From positions 1 to 8,008 of the forward strand of contig VBPR01000177.1 of NCBI GenBank assembly GCA_005877345.1: a DNA stretch of 8,008 nt, read 5' to 3'. The notes beneath the pieces were generated by a model that was not told where the DNA came from, made no database searches, and worked only from the letters and a program-made list of their open reading frames with translations. Positions 1 to 5,910 of this stretch are shown here, one piece after another. Numbering within the stretch: the first letter of the stretch is position 1; each line of letters opens with the position of its first letter. This stretch comes from Nitrososphaerota archaeon (GTDB lineage: Archaea; Thermoproteota; Nitrososphaeria; Nitrososphaerales; Nitrososphaeraceae). Position numbers and translations under genes: made by a program.

Positions 1-2
1 TA

Positions 3-122
3 ATGAGTATAGAACGCTTAAAAGCAATCAATCATCTGGACGAATGGAGCAAAAGCGAACTAGATTTAAGTCACCTAACAGATGAGGCTTGGATATCTTT
101 CTTGACGAGTTTGAATTACTAG
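3..122 (+). CDS. Small 39-residue open frame, or the tail of a gene entering from the left edge
   Basis: Reading from the ATG at base 3 gives 39 residues (MSIERLKAINHLDEWSKSEL at the start, ending in LTSLNY) before a TAG at 120-122. The composition is that of a soluble acidic helical protein, with several Asp, Glu, Trp and Leu residues, and it looks more like coding sequence than the other two plus-strand frames, which meet stops early. Only two bases precede the ATG, so it cannot be told whether this is a true start or an internal Met of a longer gene. If a gene, it converges on the patatin-like gene, with 200 bases between their ends. No family is recognised. Confidence 0.4.
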   Translation: MSIERLKAINHLDEWSKSELDLSHLTDEAWISFLTSLNY

Positions 123-322
123 ATCCCAGGTCATTTGCCCTAACTAGCTGATCCTCGATTCCTTTAGCTCTATCTGATACGCGCCTTATTTTTTCTAATT
201 AACCAAATGGAATAAAAATGCCCTCATCAATGAATATCAATCTCGCTTTGTCTAGCAATCTCTAACATGCAATACTAAGAAAAATGTATTAGAAATTCAT
301 TAAGATCTATTTTTACTTTGAT
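123..322. other. Convergent intergenic stretch with T-rich possible terminators
   Basis: This 200-base gap separates the end of the small plus-strand frame from the end of the minus-strand patatin-like gene. A run of six T on the plus strand at 189-194 could end plus-strand transcription. A-runs at 214-218 and 280-284 read as T-runs on the minus strand and could end the patatin transcript, as expected for archaeal U-tract termination. No strong hairpin and no convincing gene were seen. Confidence 0.3.
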
Positions 323-1789
323 TTATGATAATTGTGCGACATGTCCTTCCGAGTCCCATTTTTGCAGTATTTTAGTTCCTTGATCAAGTGCTTCTTCATA
401 TCCATCTTTTATTAGTTGTCGTATTGTAGTGTTTGAAAAATCAAATGTCTTATTTGATATTGTATGTATATCGTTCTTTCGCTCTACTCTAACTACAAGG
501 TCGACAGATACCATATACTCTGTGAGATCCGCGTATGTAAAGTGCTTGCCAGTCATAAAATTTCTCGTTAGGGCCTGCTGTTGTAAAATGTTGTCCACTA
601 ACTCCTTTCTAATCTTATTATCGTCGGCCAGCTTAATTAGTTTCTTGATTATGTTAACATAATCCGTTACCATTATTGCCATCCTTTCATCAAACAAGGT
701 CCTATCATGGTACGTCAAATCGTTTTTTCTATCTACTACTCCATCATAATTAGCAGGTAAATATTCTTGTTTAATTGGATGTACGTTAATTATGAAAGCA
801 CGTAGAAGTGGAATCTCAGATTTTCTAACATAGTGCCAATACTTGCGGTGTTCCATTATGGCCTCCCTTAGCGGAGTGTTGGCAATAATCCCACCATCCC
901 AAAAGTAGCGTTCTTTCTTATTAATGCTTTTTCTACGAGATTTTTTCTCATCTCGATTTTCACTTTTGATTTTGTGTTTGTTACTGTAATCTTCTACCAT
1001 TAACTTGGTATAGTCGTAGTTAACGGGTACAGAACCACTTGCAAGAACAAATTCAACTTCTATTCCATTATTATACCTGATTACGTGTTCGAATCCTTCG
1101 TTACCATTATGTGAGTATTCCATACCGTAACGTCCATATTCAGTTTTGTGGCTACCGTCGGGCTTCTCATAGCTATCAAACACTACCGTGTTTCCTTCCT
1201 GTACATCTACAGCCACCAAGAGTAGTCTGGGTTCTTTTTTCTCATAACTAGTCGCTATCGGAAATTTTGCAAAATTCTCTAGACTTTGCTTTAATGGTCC
1301 GTTACTATAAATATACCACACATTAGAAGGATCTAAAAAAGTCTTATCTGTCAAAGTCTGAGAAGGTTTGAATACATTAGGCACCCCTTTAAGTATAAAC
1401 TGCTTTGTATTGTAATACCTTCTAGCTGATTCACTCGTAGCTACAACATTGTTAAGATAATGCCAATAATCCCACCATTGAGTAAAACCTGGCATTTTAT
1501 CAACAACTGATTCGGTAGTAAGATGTTCCCAAAATTCAATTAACCTTTCCGCAGATCCTCTCCAAGTCTTTTTTTCTTTCACATAACTTACCAGAACAGA
1601 TGCATTCATAGCACCTATGGAAGTGCCAGCAACAATATCAAATAACGGTTTATCTTTCCTTCCTATAATTTTGTCTCTTTCTGAAGCCAATTCATAAAAT
1701 GCCTTGTAAGCGCCAGCTTCATACGCTCCAAGTGAACCTCCTCCCTGAAAGATTAAAGCTCTTTGAAAATCAATTGGAGATGTCAACAT
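323..1789 (-). CDS. Patatin-like phospholipase / lipid acyl hydrolase
   Basis: A member of the patatin family, serine acyl hydrolases with a Ser-Asp dyad that release fatty acids from phospholipids or other acyl lipids. The family signature is complete: a glycine-rich oxyanion loop (GGGSLGAYEAG, residues 16-26), the nucleophile elbow GTSIG (55-59, Ser57 as nucleophile), and DGG (298-300, Asp298 as the second catalytic residue) followed by NTPL. An ASGSVP segment (250-255) sits where family members have their conserved Ala-Ser-x-x-x-Pro. At 488 residues it is longer than a bare patatin domain. The extra length is a Trp/Tyr-rich segment (about 87-165), a Lys/Arg-rich stretch (about 271-293) and a helical C-terminal region (about 365-488). 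No signal peptide is visible, so it is probably cytoplasmic or peripherally membrane-bound. The ATG start fits a TATA-like box 26 bases upstream, suggesting a leaderless transcript. The natural substrate cannot be read from the sequence. Confidence 0.9.
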   Translation of the reverse strand: MLTSPIDFQRALIFQGGGSLGAYEAGAYKAFYELASERDKIIGRKDKPLFDIVAGTSIGAMNASVLVSYVKEKKTWRGSAERLIEFWEHLTTESVVDKMPGFTQWWDYWHYLNNVVATSESARRYYNTKQFILKGVPNVFKPSQTLTDKTFLDPSNVWYIYSNGPLKQSLENFAKFPIATSYEKKEPRLLLVAVDVQEGNTVVFDSYEKPDGSHKTEYGRYGMEYSHNGNEGFEHVIRYNNGIEVEFVLASGSVPVNYDYTKLMVEDYSNKHKIKSENRDEKKSRRKSINKKERYFWDGGIIANTPLREAIMEHRKYWHYVRKSEIPLLRAFIINVHPIKQEYLPANYDGVVDRKNDLTYHDRTLFDERMAIMVTDYVNIIKKLIKLADDNKIRKELVDNILQQQALTRNFMTGKHFTYADLTEYMVSVDLVVRVERKNDIHTISNKTFDFSNTTIRQLIKDGYEEALDQGTKILQKWDSEGHVAQLS

Positions 1790-1814
1790 TCAGTAATGTG
1801 ATAAAAAAAGTGAA

Positions 1815-1822
1815 ATTATAAG
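1815..1822 (-). promoter_or_regulatory. TATA-like box for the patatin-like gene
   Basis: On the minus strand this reads CTTATAAT and is preceded by an A/G-rich BRE-like AAAAGATA. It lies 26 bases before the start codon, so initiation would fall at or beside the ATG, giving a leaderless message. A run of seven T on the minus strand (1803-1809) lies between the box and the ATG and could also end transcription arriving from the SnoaL-like gene. Confidence 0.5.
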
Positions 1823-1893
1823 TATCTTTTTATTGTTTTGCAGGCTCTGGCTGTACTAAGACAACAAGATTAAGCTAAAATGCAGGGGTCAGG

Positions 1894-2313
1894 TTATTTA
1901 AGACTGTCCATGCTTCCAAATATTGTCCATGCTTCCTTGATTTTGCCATCTTGAAAATGAAAAATCTCGACTCCTTGAGTCTCAAACTTCTCATGGCTTA
2001 CATCTTTCCAATTCAGTTCCTCATGGCTTGGTTGAGTACCATGAAGTTCCTTTGCAAATGTGCCTTTCAAGGTCCATCTCATTGCAAGTTTATCTTGTTC
2101 CCCAAATGAATCCACTATTGTGATATTCATATCAGGAAATGCCTTGAGATCTCCGTCTATCCACTGTTTGAAATTTTCCAGACCTTTAACTTCTTCCATT
2201 CCATGATAGGTTATATCAGGAGTAACAAAGTTTTCTGCCTCATGTATTTTTCTCTCATTAAATATAGTCTGAACAAATTTTTCAGCAATCTCCTTGTTAT
2301 GAACTTCTGTCAT
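1894..2313 (-). CDS. SnoaL-like / ester cyclase-type protein (NTF2-like fold)
   Basis: A 139-residue protein of the SnoaL-like polyketide-cyclase/ester cyclase group, small alpha+beta-barrel proteins with the NTF2-like fold. Seen in the sequence: an N-terminal helix pair, then the typical core with MRWTLKGTF (78-86), the following HGTQPSHEEL loop (91-100), and FHFQDGKIKEAW (118-129), which matches the family pattern of Arg-Trp, Gly-Thr, a Pro-containing loop and a final Asp-Gly-Lys-Ile...Glu-Trp. Length is normal for the family. Members include true cyclases, but most uncharacterised archaeal and bacterial copies have unknown ligands, so no reaction is assigned. No signal peptide or membrane segment is seen. 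The last residues (GSMDSLK) are encoded by one copy of a 13-base direct repeat. Its ATG is preceded by a strong purine-rich ribosome binding site, unlike most of its neighbours. Confidence 0.85.
   Translation of the reverse strand: MTEVHNKEIAEKFVQTIFNERKIHEAENFVTPDITYHGMEEVKGLENFKQWIDGDLKAFPDMNITIVDSFGEQDKLAMRWTLKGTFAKELHGTQPSHEELNWKDVSHEKFETQGVEIFHFQDGKIKEAWTIFGSMDSLK
1905..1936. repeat. 13-base direct repeat at the 3' end of the SnoaL-like gene
   Basis: TGTCCATGCTTCC occurs at 1905-1917 and again at 1924-1936, a 19-base offset. On the coding strand the copies are read in different frames, one giving EAWT and the other GSMDS, so the second may be a local duplication that changed the protein's C-terminus. 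Confidence 0.7.
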
Positions 2314-2314
2314 G

Positions 2315-2324
2315 CCCTCCTTCC
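2315..2324 (-). promoter_or_regulatory. Strong ribosome binding site of the SnoaL-like gene
   Basis: On the minus strand GGAAGGAGGG ends one base before the ATG. The upstream GGAAGG portion has the more usual five-base spacing. It supports this ATG as the start and implies a leadered transcript. Confidence 0.6.
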
Positions 2325-2356
2325 TTTAAAGCTACCATTAAAGTTTTCTATTGATC

Positions 2357-2364
2357 TATTAAAA
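2357..2364 (-). promoter_or_regulatory. TATA-like box for the SnoaL-like gene
   Basis: TTTTAATA on the minus strand lies 44 bases before the ATG. Initiation about 25 bases downstream would give a leader of roughly 20 bases that just contains the ribosome binding site. Confidence 0.35.
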
Positions 2365-2370
2365 TAATGT

Positions 2371-2399
2371 ATCCGCTACAAAACGGATTCAAAAATCCG
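2371..2399. repeat. Cluster of inverted ATCCG/CGGAT elements beside the SnoaL-like promoter
   Basis: CGGATT (2384-2389) and AATCCG (2394-2399) form a perfect six-base inverted repeat with a four-base centre. A further ATCCG (2371-2375) pairs with the same CGGAT across eight bases. The cluster lies directly upstream of the SnoaL-like TATA box, where an archaeal regulator could bind. An operator role is inferred from position and symmetry only. Confidence 0.4.
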
Positions 2400-2550
2400 A
2401 TGGCTCAATTAACCAGATCTAGATGAACTAACTAATTGGTCGTTAATTGATTTGCTTGGTTAAAACGGCTTAGAAATAGATCGTCGATAGTCTAACTATC
2501 CTAGAATTTGATCGTATAAATATTTAGAGGAATGAAATTGATGTCAAGTT

Positions 2551-2841
2551 TTATAGTTTCGCTAATAATTCCATTTTCAGTTTCTGAAATTCTTCATCTG
2601 ATAAGATTCCTTGCTTTTTGAGATCAGCTAATTTTTGGAGTTTCTGCGTTACATCTTCCTGACCGGATGATTGCTGAGGCTGTGATTGACTTTGTTTTAA
2701 CTGATCTATCTGTTTTTGTTGATCTGCTTTTAATTGGTCCATTTCTTTCTGATGAGCTGCATCTTGTTGCTCCATTTCCGCTCCCGCACGACGTCTGGCT
2801 ACGCCTGCACCTATTGCTGCTGAAGCCCATCTACCTCTCAT
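2551..2841 (-). CDS. SHOCT-domain coiled-coil protein
   Basis: A 96-residue protein in three parts. Residues 1-21 are rich in Arg, Ala and Gly (MRGRWASAAIGAGVARRRAG at the start) and could form a basic amphipathic helix or membrane/nucleic-acid contact. Residues 22-60 are a Gln/Lys/Asp-rich heptad-like region with DQLK repeated at 35-38 and 46-49, a likely coiled coil ending in a Gln/Ser linker. Residues 64-94 are a SHOCT domain (short C-terminal domain), recognisable from LQKLADLKKQGILSDEEF and the following KLKMELL, a two-helix motif with Gly-x-Leu-(Ser/Thr)-x-Glu-Glu-Phe at the turn. SHOCT domains usually mediate oligomerisation or attachment to other domains; no enzymatic role is known. 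The 5' part is richer in G+C than its surroundings. It has its own promoter-like TATA box and lies in gaps of over 200 bases on both sides, so it is probably a single-gene unit. Confidence 0.85.
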   Translation of the reverse strand: MRGRWASAAIGAGVARRRAGAEMEQQDAAHQKEMDQLKADQQKQIDQLKQSQSQPQQSSGQEDVTQKLQKLADLKKQGILSDEEFQKLKMELLAKL

Positions 2842-2861
2842 AATTTCAATTTCAATATCAC

Positions 2862-2871
2862 AATAATAAAC
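2862..2871 (-). promoter_or_regulatory. TATA-like box for the SHOCT gene
   Basis: GTTTATTATT on the minus strand lies 21-30 bases before the ATG, consistent with a leaderless or nearly leaderless transcript. A small inverted repeat, ATGGT (2898-2902) and ACCAT (2910-2914), lies a further 27 bases upstream. Confidence 0.4.
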
Positions 2872-3053
2872 TTATCTAAACGAGTTTGAAATTAACTATG
2901 GTGGTAAAAACCATGATAACATTCGATTATAATCCACATTATCTTTTCTTCCCATTCTATAATTATTGATGTTACCTCTAAAAGGGTTCGATTCAAGGGT
3001 AGCTTTTCATATTTTCTTTGTCTATTTTTATTCATGAACATTTAAGAATCTGC

Positions 3054-3989
3054 TTATGATGATATCGCCTCTCTCAATCTATCACCATGATGATCGGAGA
3101 GCAATTTTATGAAGACCAGATTGCTAGGAATAGAAATATTTCTGATTGATGCGTGATACTCGTCTACTAATCTAATAATAGGTGATTTTGATGATTCTAA
3201 TGAATTCGATATAGTATTCCTTAACTTAGTAGTGTCATATTTTTTTATTATGCCATAAGGAACATTTTCAATGGCAGCCATAACAAAGACATTAGGCATG
3301 TCTCCTCGAATATCTTCCTCTATATCCTCCCAGTCGTCTATTAGATCAAGTAACGCTTGATTATAATGGAGAACTAAGGAGACATTTTCATTAAAGCTTG
3401 GTAGCTTGGCGTCTAATACTCTCGCATAAATTGTTGATGCATCTGATGATTTTGATAGGCTAAAATTTCTTATTTCATTGTATGAAAAAGTGTTGCCTTC
3501 AAGTATTCGACTTTTGACATTCTGCTCAAACTTCCAAAATGGCCAGAATTGCTTTAATGAAAAATCTACTGAATACTTAAGATGATGTTTATCGGTTTCG
3601 TTAGCAACGATTTTATTTATGGACCGACGTACTTTTCTGGCTAGCAGATGGTATCTATTATTTTTTGTCTCAAAAAATTTATCGTAAAGGAGAACATACC
3701 TAGCCAAAAGCCTTATCATTCTATAAACCCATAATGCTTGCTCCAAATCTTTAGTATCAAAATATGTAGCTACATAGTATGTAGGATCTTGCGCCTTTTC
3801 ATCTACAGCTTTAAATGTGGTTGATATATTTAGATCATACTTCATCAATAACTTACTTAAGGAGATCATCTGCTCTATGAAATTCATTCTATCATCAGGA
3901 AAGCTCAATTCTTTAGTAACTCGAAAAATTTTATCGATAATAGATTTTTCCTCTTTGTTTCGCAAGTTGATAGATTTAATTTCCACCAT
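3054..3989 (-). CDS. Uncharacterised protein, possibly a divergent class I isoprenoid synthase-like fold
   Basis: A 311-residue, mostly helical protein without signal peptide or obvious membrane segment. Two acidic motifs stand out. The first is YDKFFETKNNRY (102-113), where D103-x-x-x-E107 sits like the first Asp-rich motif (DxxxD) of squalene/phytoene synthases. The second is NQALLDLIDDWEDIEED (210-226), followed by RGDMPN (228-233). It resembles the second motif of the same group (Gln-Leu-x-Asn-x-x-x-Asp-x-x-x-Asp...Gly-Arg). Such motifs bind Mg2+-diphosphate in isoprenoid synthases. The roughly 110-residue separation is plausible for that fold, and the length matches the usual 280-350 residues. 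A Lys-Ser-Ser-Asp segment (180-183), in a stretch rich in helix formers, could form a helix lining the pocket. This is motif reading only; overall identity to known enzymes looks low and catalytic activity is unproven. A TATA-like stretch just upstream of the ATG supports this start. No neighbour belongs to a known isoprenoid pathway. Confidence 0.75.
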   Translation of the reverse strand: MVEIKSINLRNKEEKSIIDKIFRVTKELSFPDDRMNFIEQMISLSKLLMKYDLNISTTFKAVDEKAQDPTYYVATYFDTKDLEQALWVYRMIRLLARYVLLYDKFFETKNNRYHLLARKVRRSINKIVANETDKHHLKYSVDFSLKQFWPFWKFEQNVKSRILEGNTFSYNEIRNFSLSKSSDASTIYARVLDAKLPSFNENVSLVLHYNQALLDLIDDWEDIEEDIRGDMPNVFVMAAIENVPYGIIKKYDTTKLRNTISNSLESSKSPIIRLVDEYHASIRNISIPSNLVFIKLLSDHHGDRLREAISS

Positions 3990-4004
3990 CTCTGATCTGC
4001 TCCA

Positions 4005-4018
4005 ATTATAAATATTAT
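4005..4018 (-). promoter_or_regulatory. TATA-like region for the 311-residue gene
   Basis: The minus strand reads ATAATATTTATAAT here, ending 16 bases before the ATG. Taking the upstream part as the TATA box places initiation at about the start codon, implying a leaderless message. Confidence 0.4.
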
Positions 4019-4175
4019 GGATATCTCCGCTAGATATTATTAAACCTGGTTGACATCTAGATTATCCTCCTATCAAAAATTCAGATAAGCTTTGAAACGA
4101 AAAGGTGTTAAAAGACAATGCCAATACGAAATTATTTTATTTTATGCTAATAAAGTTATTATTTAAATGAAGTTT

Positions 4176-4180
4176 AAAAA
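4176..4180 (-). terminator. Possible U-tract terminator of the site-2 protease gene
   Basis: Five T on the minus strand, in the order CTCTTTTTAAAC, about 18 bases after the stop codon. The run is short and has no hairpin, so the call is weak; U-tracts alone can terminate in archaea. Confidence 0.25.
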
Positions 4181-4182
4181 GA

Positions 4183-4212
4183 GAATACAATTTAATTTCA
4201 GGAATACAATTT
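4183..4212. repeat. 11-base direct repeat spanning the stop codon of the site-2 protease gene
   Basis: GAATACAATTT occurs at 4183-4193 and 4202-4212, a 19-base offset. One copy encodes the protein's last residues (KLYS) and the other lies just after the stop, suggesting a small local duplication at the 3' end. Confidence 0.6.
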
Positions 4213-4992
4213 TTGATATAGGTTGTAGTATAATCTGGATCCTCTCATCAAGAAGAATGCTAATAACATTAACCAAATACCACCCACAAAAGAAAATTTC
4301 GCACCTATAGCCACTCCTGTTACAAGAATACAAATTGAGACAATCATCCCTATCCTTATAGCAGCTATTGTAGCCTTAAAGTGGTCATGTGTATAGTAGG
4401 ACAAAAAAGACCTCAATATTCTTCCCCCATCACACGGGAATATGGGTAATAGATTGAAAAGACCAATGACGAGGTTAATTATTCCACTATAGAAGAAGAC
4501 CGTATCAATAGGAAAATTTTGTGAAATGAACATATGACTTTGAAAAAATATGAACCAAACTAGCAAAGAAAGACCAGAAATAATGAAACTTATTAGAGGA
4601 CCAGCAAGTGCCATAAATATTTCTTTTTTAGGAACAGTTATTTCAGTTTGATTTAAGGCAATCCCTCCCAAGGCAAATAGAATAATCTTTTGAAATTTGA
4701 TTCCATACCTGCTTGCTATAATGGAATGGCCAACTTCATGAAGCAAAATTGAACATAGTGAAATTAGTGCACATGCTATTCCTATTATTATATAGGTCGA
4801 TTGTACTAAACCTGGATAATTGTTTGGTAAAATCGTACCAGAAAGTGTCCATGCAATAAGAATAAAAACAAAAGCAGAACTGAAATTTATATAAACAGGT
4901 ACCCCATCTATTCTTCCAACAAATAGTGAATACCTTGATAACCAATTGTCTTCGTTGTCAGAACGTAATTTTTCAATCTTGTTATCATTCAT
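4198..4992 (-). CDS. Site-2 protease family intramembrane zinc metalloprotease (M50)
   Basis: A 264-residue membrane protein of the site-2 protease/M50 family, which cuts transmembrane segments within the bilayer, often to release a regulator from a membrane anchor. Seen: the zinc-binding HEVGH (85-89) inside hydrophobic LLHEVGHSII; the family's ALGGIA (107-112) and ALAGPLISF (128-136) segments; and NLLPIFPCDGGRI (180-192), the conserved second motif, with Asp188 as third zinc ligand. About five to six hydrophobic segments are visible, near 38-55, 66-84, 127-150, 165-183, 208-228 and 233-250. Many archaeal relatives carry a pair of C-terminal CBS domains. Here the protein ends soon after the last membrane segment, so it is the compact form; a direct repeat spans the stop codon. 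The ATG has a weak GAAGGT ribosome binding site. The 74-residue gene lies 64 bases upstream on the same strand and may be co-transcribed. The substrate is unknown. Confidence 0.9.
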   Translation of the reverse strand: MNDNKIEKLRSDNEDNWLSRYSLFVGRIDGVPVYINFSSAFVFILIAWTLSGTILPNNYPGLVQSTYIIIGIACALISLCSILLHEVGHSIIASRYGIKFQKIILFALGGIALNQTEITVPKKEIFMALAGPLISFIISGLSLLVWFIFFQSHMFISQNFPIDTVFFYSGIINLVIGLFNLLPIFPCDGGRILRSFLSYYTHDHFKATIAAIRIGMIVSICILVTGVAIGAKFSFVGGIWLMLLAFFLMRGSRLYYNLYQKLYS

Positions 4993-5023
4993 TACCTTCA
5001 GCCTAATTAATATAATTAATAGA

Positions 5024-5032
5024 ATATATAAT
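5024..5032 (-). promoter_or_regulatory. TATA-like box for the site-2 protease gene
   Basis: ATTATATAT on the minus strand lies 32-40 bases before the ATG. Initiation about 25 bases downstream gives a leader of about 10 bases. This would let the protease be transcribed separately from the small gene upstream. The whole gap is AT-rich, so chance matches are likely. Confidence 0.3.
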
Positions 5033-5056
5033 TTAACCCATTATTAATGTATTCAC

Positions 5057-5281
5057 TTACTTGATCCTGTATCTCTGTAAATCTTTAAATGATATGTCAA
5101 GCATAAACTCGTTACCAATTCTACGTTCGATATGTGATATTGGTATATTGTATTTTCCATCGGACGGTGAAGTGACCAAGATGAAACTGTCAGATTTAGC
5201 TTCTATAGCACCTACTAATGTTTTTTTTGCTCTGACTTTCTTTTCCAGCATATTATCTAGATTCAAGTTTTTCTGTAACAT
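5057..5281 (-). CDS. Small conserved-looking protein, possibly PRC-barrel/DUF2171-like
   Basis: A 74-residue soluble protein. From about residue 14 on it alternates short beta-strand-like segments: KKTLVGAIEAKSDSFILV (19-36), then a Gly-Lys turn, YNIPISHIERRIGNEFMLDI (44-63), and a short tail. The order of a Gly-containing first strand, an Asp-x-Phe-Ile-Leu-Val strand and an Ile-Pro-x-x-x-Ile step followed by a hydrophobic strand is the pattern of PRC-barrel or DUF2171-type small barrels, but the match is weak and no catalytic residues are seen. A good ribosome binding site, GAAGGTG (5292-5298), ten bases before the first ATG favours that start over the internal Met11. Its position just upstream of the site-2 protease, on the same strand, hints at a shared unit. 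Confidence 0.65.
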   Translation of the reverse strand: MLQKNLNLDNMLEKKVRAKKTLVGAIEAKSDSFILVTSPSDGKYNIPISHIERRIGNEFMLDISFKDLQRYRIK

Positions 5282-5291
5282 CTATACTCAA

Positions 5292-5298
5292 CACCTTC
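5292..5298 (-). promoter_or_regulatory. Ribosome binding site of the 74-residue gene
   Basis: GAAGGTG on the minus strand differs by one base from the archaeal consensus GGAGGTG and lies ten bases before the ATG. A TATA-like GTATATATG at 5311-5319 sits too close to leave this site inside the transcript, so either the real promoter is further upstream or the box is a chance match. Confidence 0.5.
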
Positions 5299-5363
5299 AA
5301 AAAAAAGTAGCATATATACTCTGATTAACAAAGTTATCTTATTGTCTCATCTCCAGAACTAAC

Positions 5364-5910
5364 CTATATGGGTTGTTTCGCACTAGCATTAGAAGGAGTT
5401 ATAACACCCTGGATTTCTCCGTTCTCATGAGCTTGGGTGCGAACAACAACGTATGCTGAATTGTTCTTCATTAGGGTTATTAAGTCAGTAACGTTCTTGC
5501 CACTCACTGGACCACTAAGATCATTAACTGTAATAACCCCTTTAGATATTTGTCCATTCACTTGACCAGTTGGAATCTCCGGCTTTCCATTAATCTCCAC
5601 ATACGGATTAAATACTTGCGCTAGGTCGGTTCCGTTCTGAAGACTAATATGAGCACCTATGATTCCTTTAATATTTTTACCATCTATCTCATAAGCTATA
5701 TTTCCATTGGGATTTACATTAAACTTCGCTATTCCTGTTGCAGGAGTACTTACTGGCGGTGAGAGTTTTGCCTGACAAGCTTGCGATAAAATTCGTTTGT
5801 TGTGCGAATACTGGCATTGATATTAACGACACCACCAAAATACCGAGTGATATCATTGGGGCATATCCGCCAATAAGAAATTTTGCCAATCGTTTCGTTT
5901 TTAGAGACAT
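5364..5910 (-). pseudogene. Secreted CHRD-domain protein, interrupted by a frameshift
   Basis: A CHRD-domain protein, a secreted beta-rich family common in archaea and bacteria and of unknown biochemical role. The first frame runs from the ATG at 5908-5910. It gives a lysine-positive start, a hydrophobic segment and a likely cleavage site after VFA (residues 33-35), then QQTNFIASLSGKTL, the start of the domain. It then leaves frame and would stop at about 5719. The rest of the domain continues in another frame from 5759: PPVSTPATGIAKFNVNPNG, then GIIGAHISL, and onward to ENGEIQGVIT near the end, stopping at 5364. Joining the frames restores about 182 residues and a full domain. The break lies at the CTCTC tract (5761-5765 on the coding strand). 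One extra CT would give LSGKTLSPPV, which matches family spacing (LSG-4 residues-PPV). It may therefore be a true pseudogene, a slippage site, or a sequencing error. A GTG at 5598-5600 could start a domain fragment, but that is unlikely to be meaningful. Confidence 0.8.

Noticed and set aside
429..662. Plus-strand open frame of 77 codons inside the patatin-like gene
   Set aside because: It lies antisense to a well-supported gene and its composition looks random.
2409..2463. TTAACCA and TGGTTAA as a seven-base inverted repeat with a 41-base spacer
   Set aside because: Too short for its spacing to be distinguished from chance in AT-rich DNA, and no gene or promoter relation is clear.
2513..2525. 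Plus-strand TATA-like sequence (TATAAATATTTA) in the gap before the SHOCT gene
   Set aside because: There is no plus-strand gene downstream; it points into the antisense of the SHOCT gene and is likely chance in AT-rich DNA.
2624..2830. Second minus-strand frame of 68 codons over the SHOCT gene
   Set aside because: It overlaps the SHOCT gene in another frame and lacks any recognisable domain; the SHOCT frame has the clear motif.
2984..2994. A GGGTTCGATTC stretch that resembles a tRNA T-loop
   Set aside because: The flanking bases do not form the five-base T-stem, and no acceptor, D or anticodon arms can be found around it.
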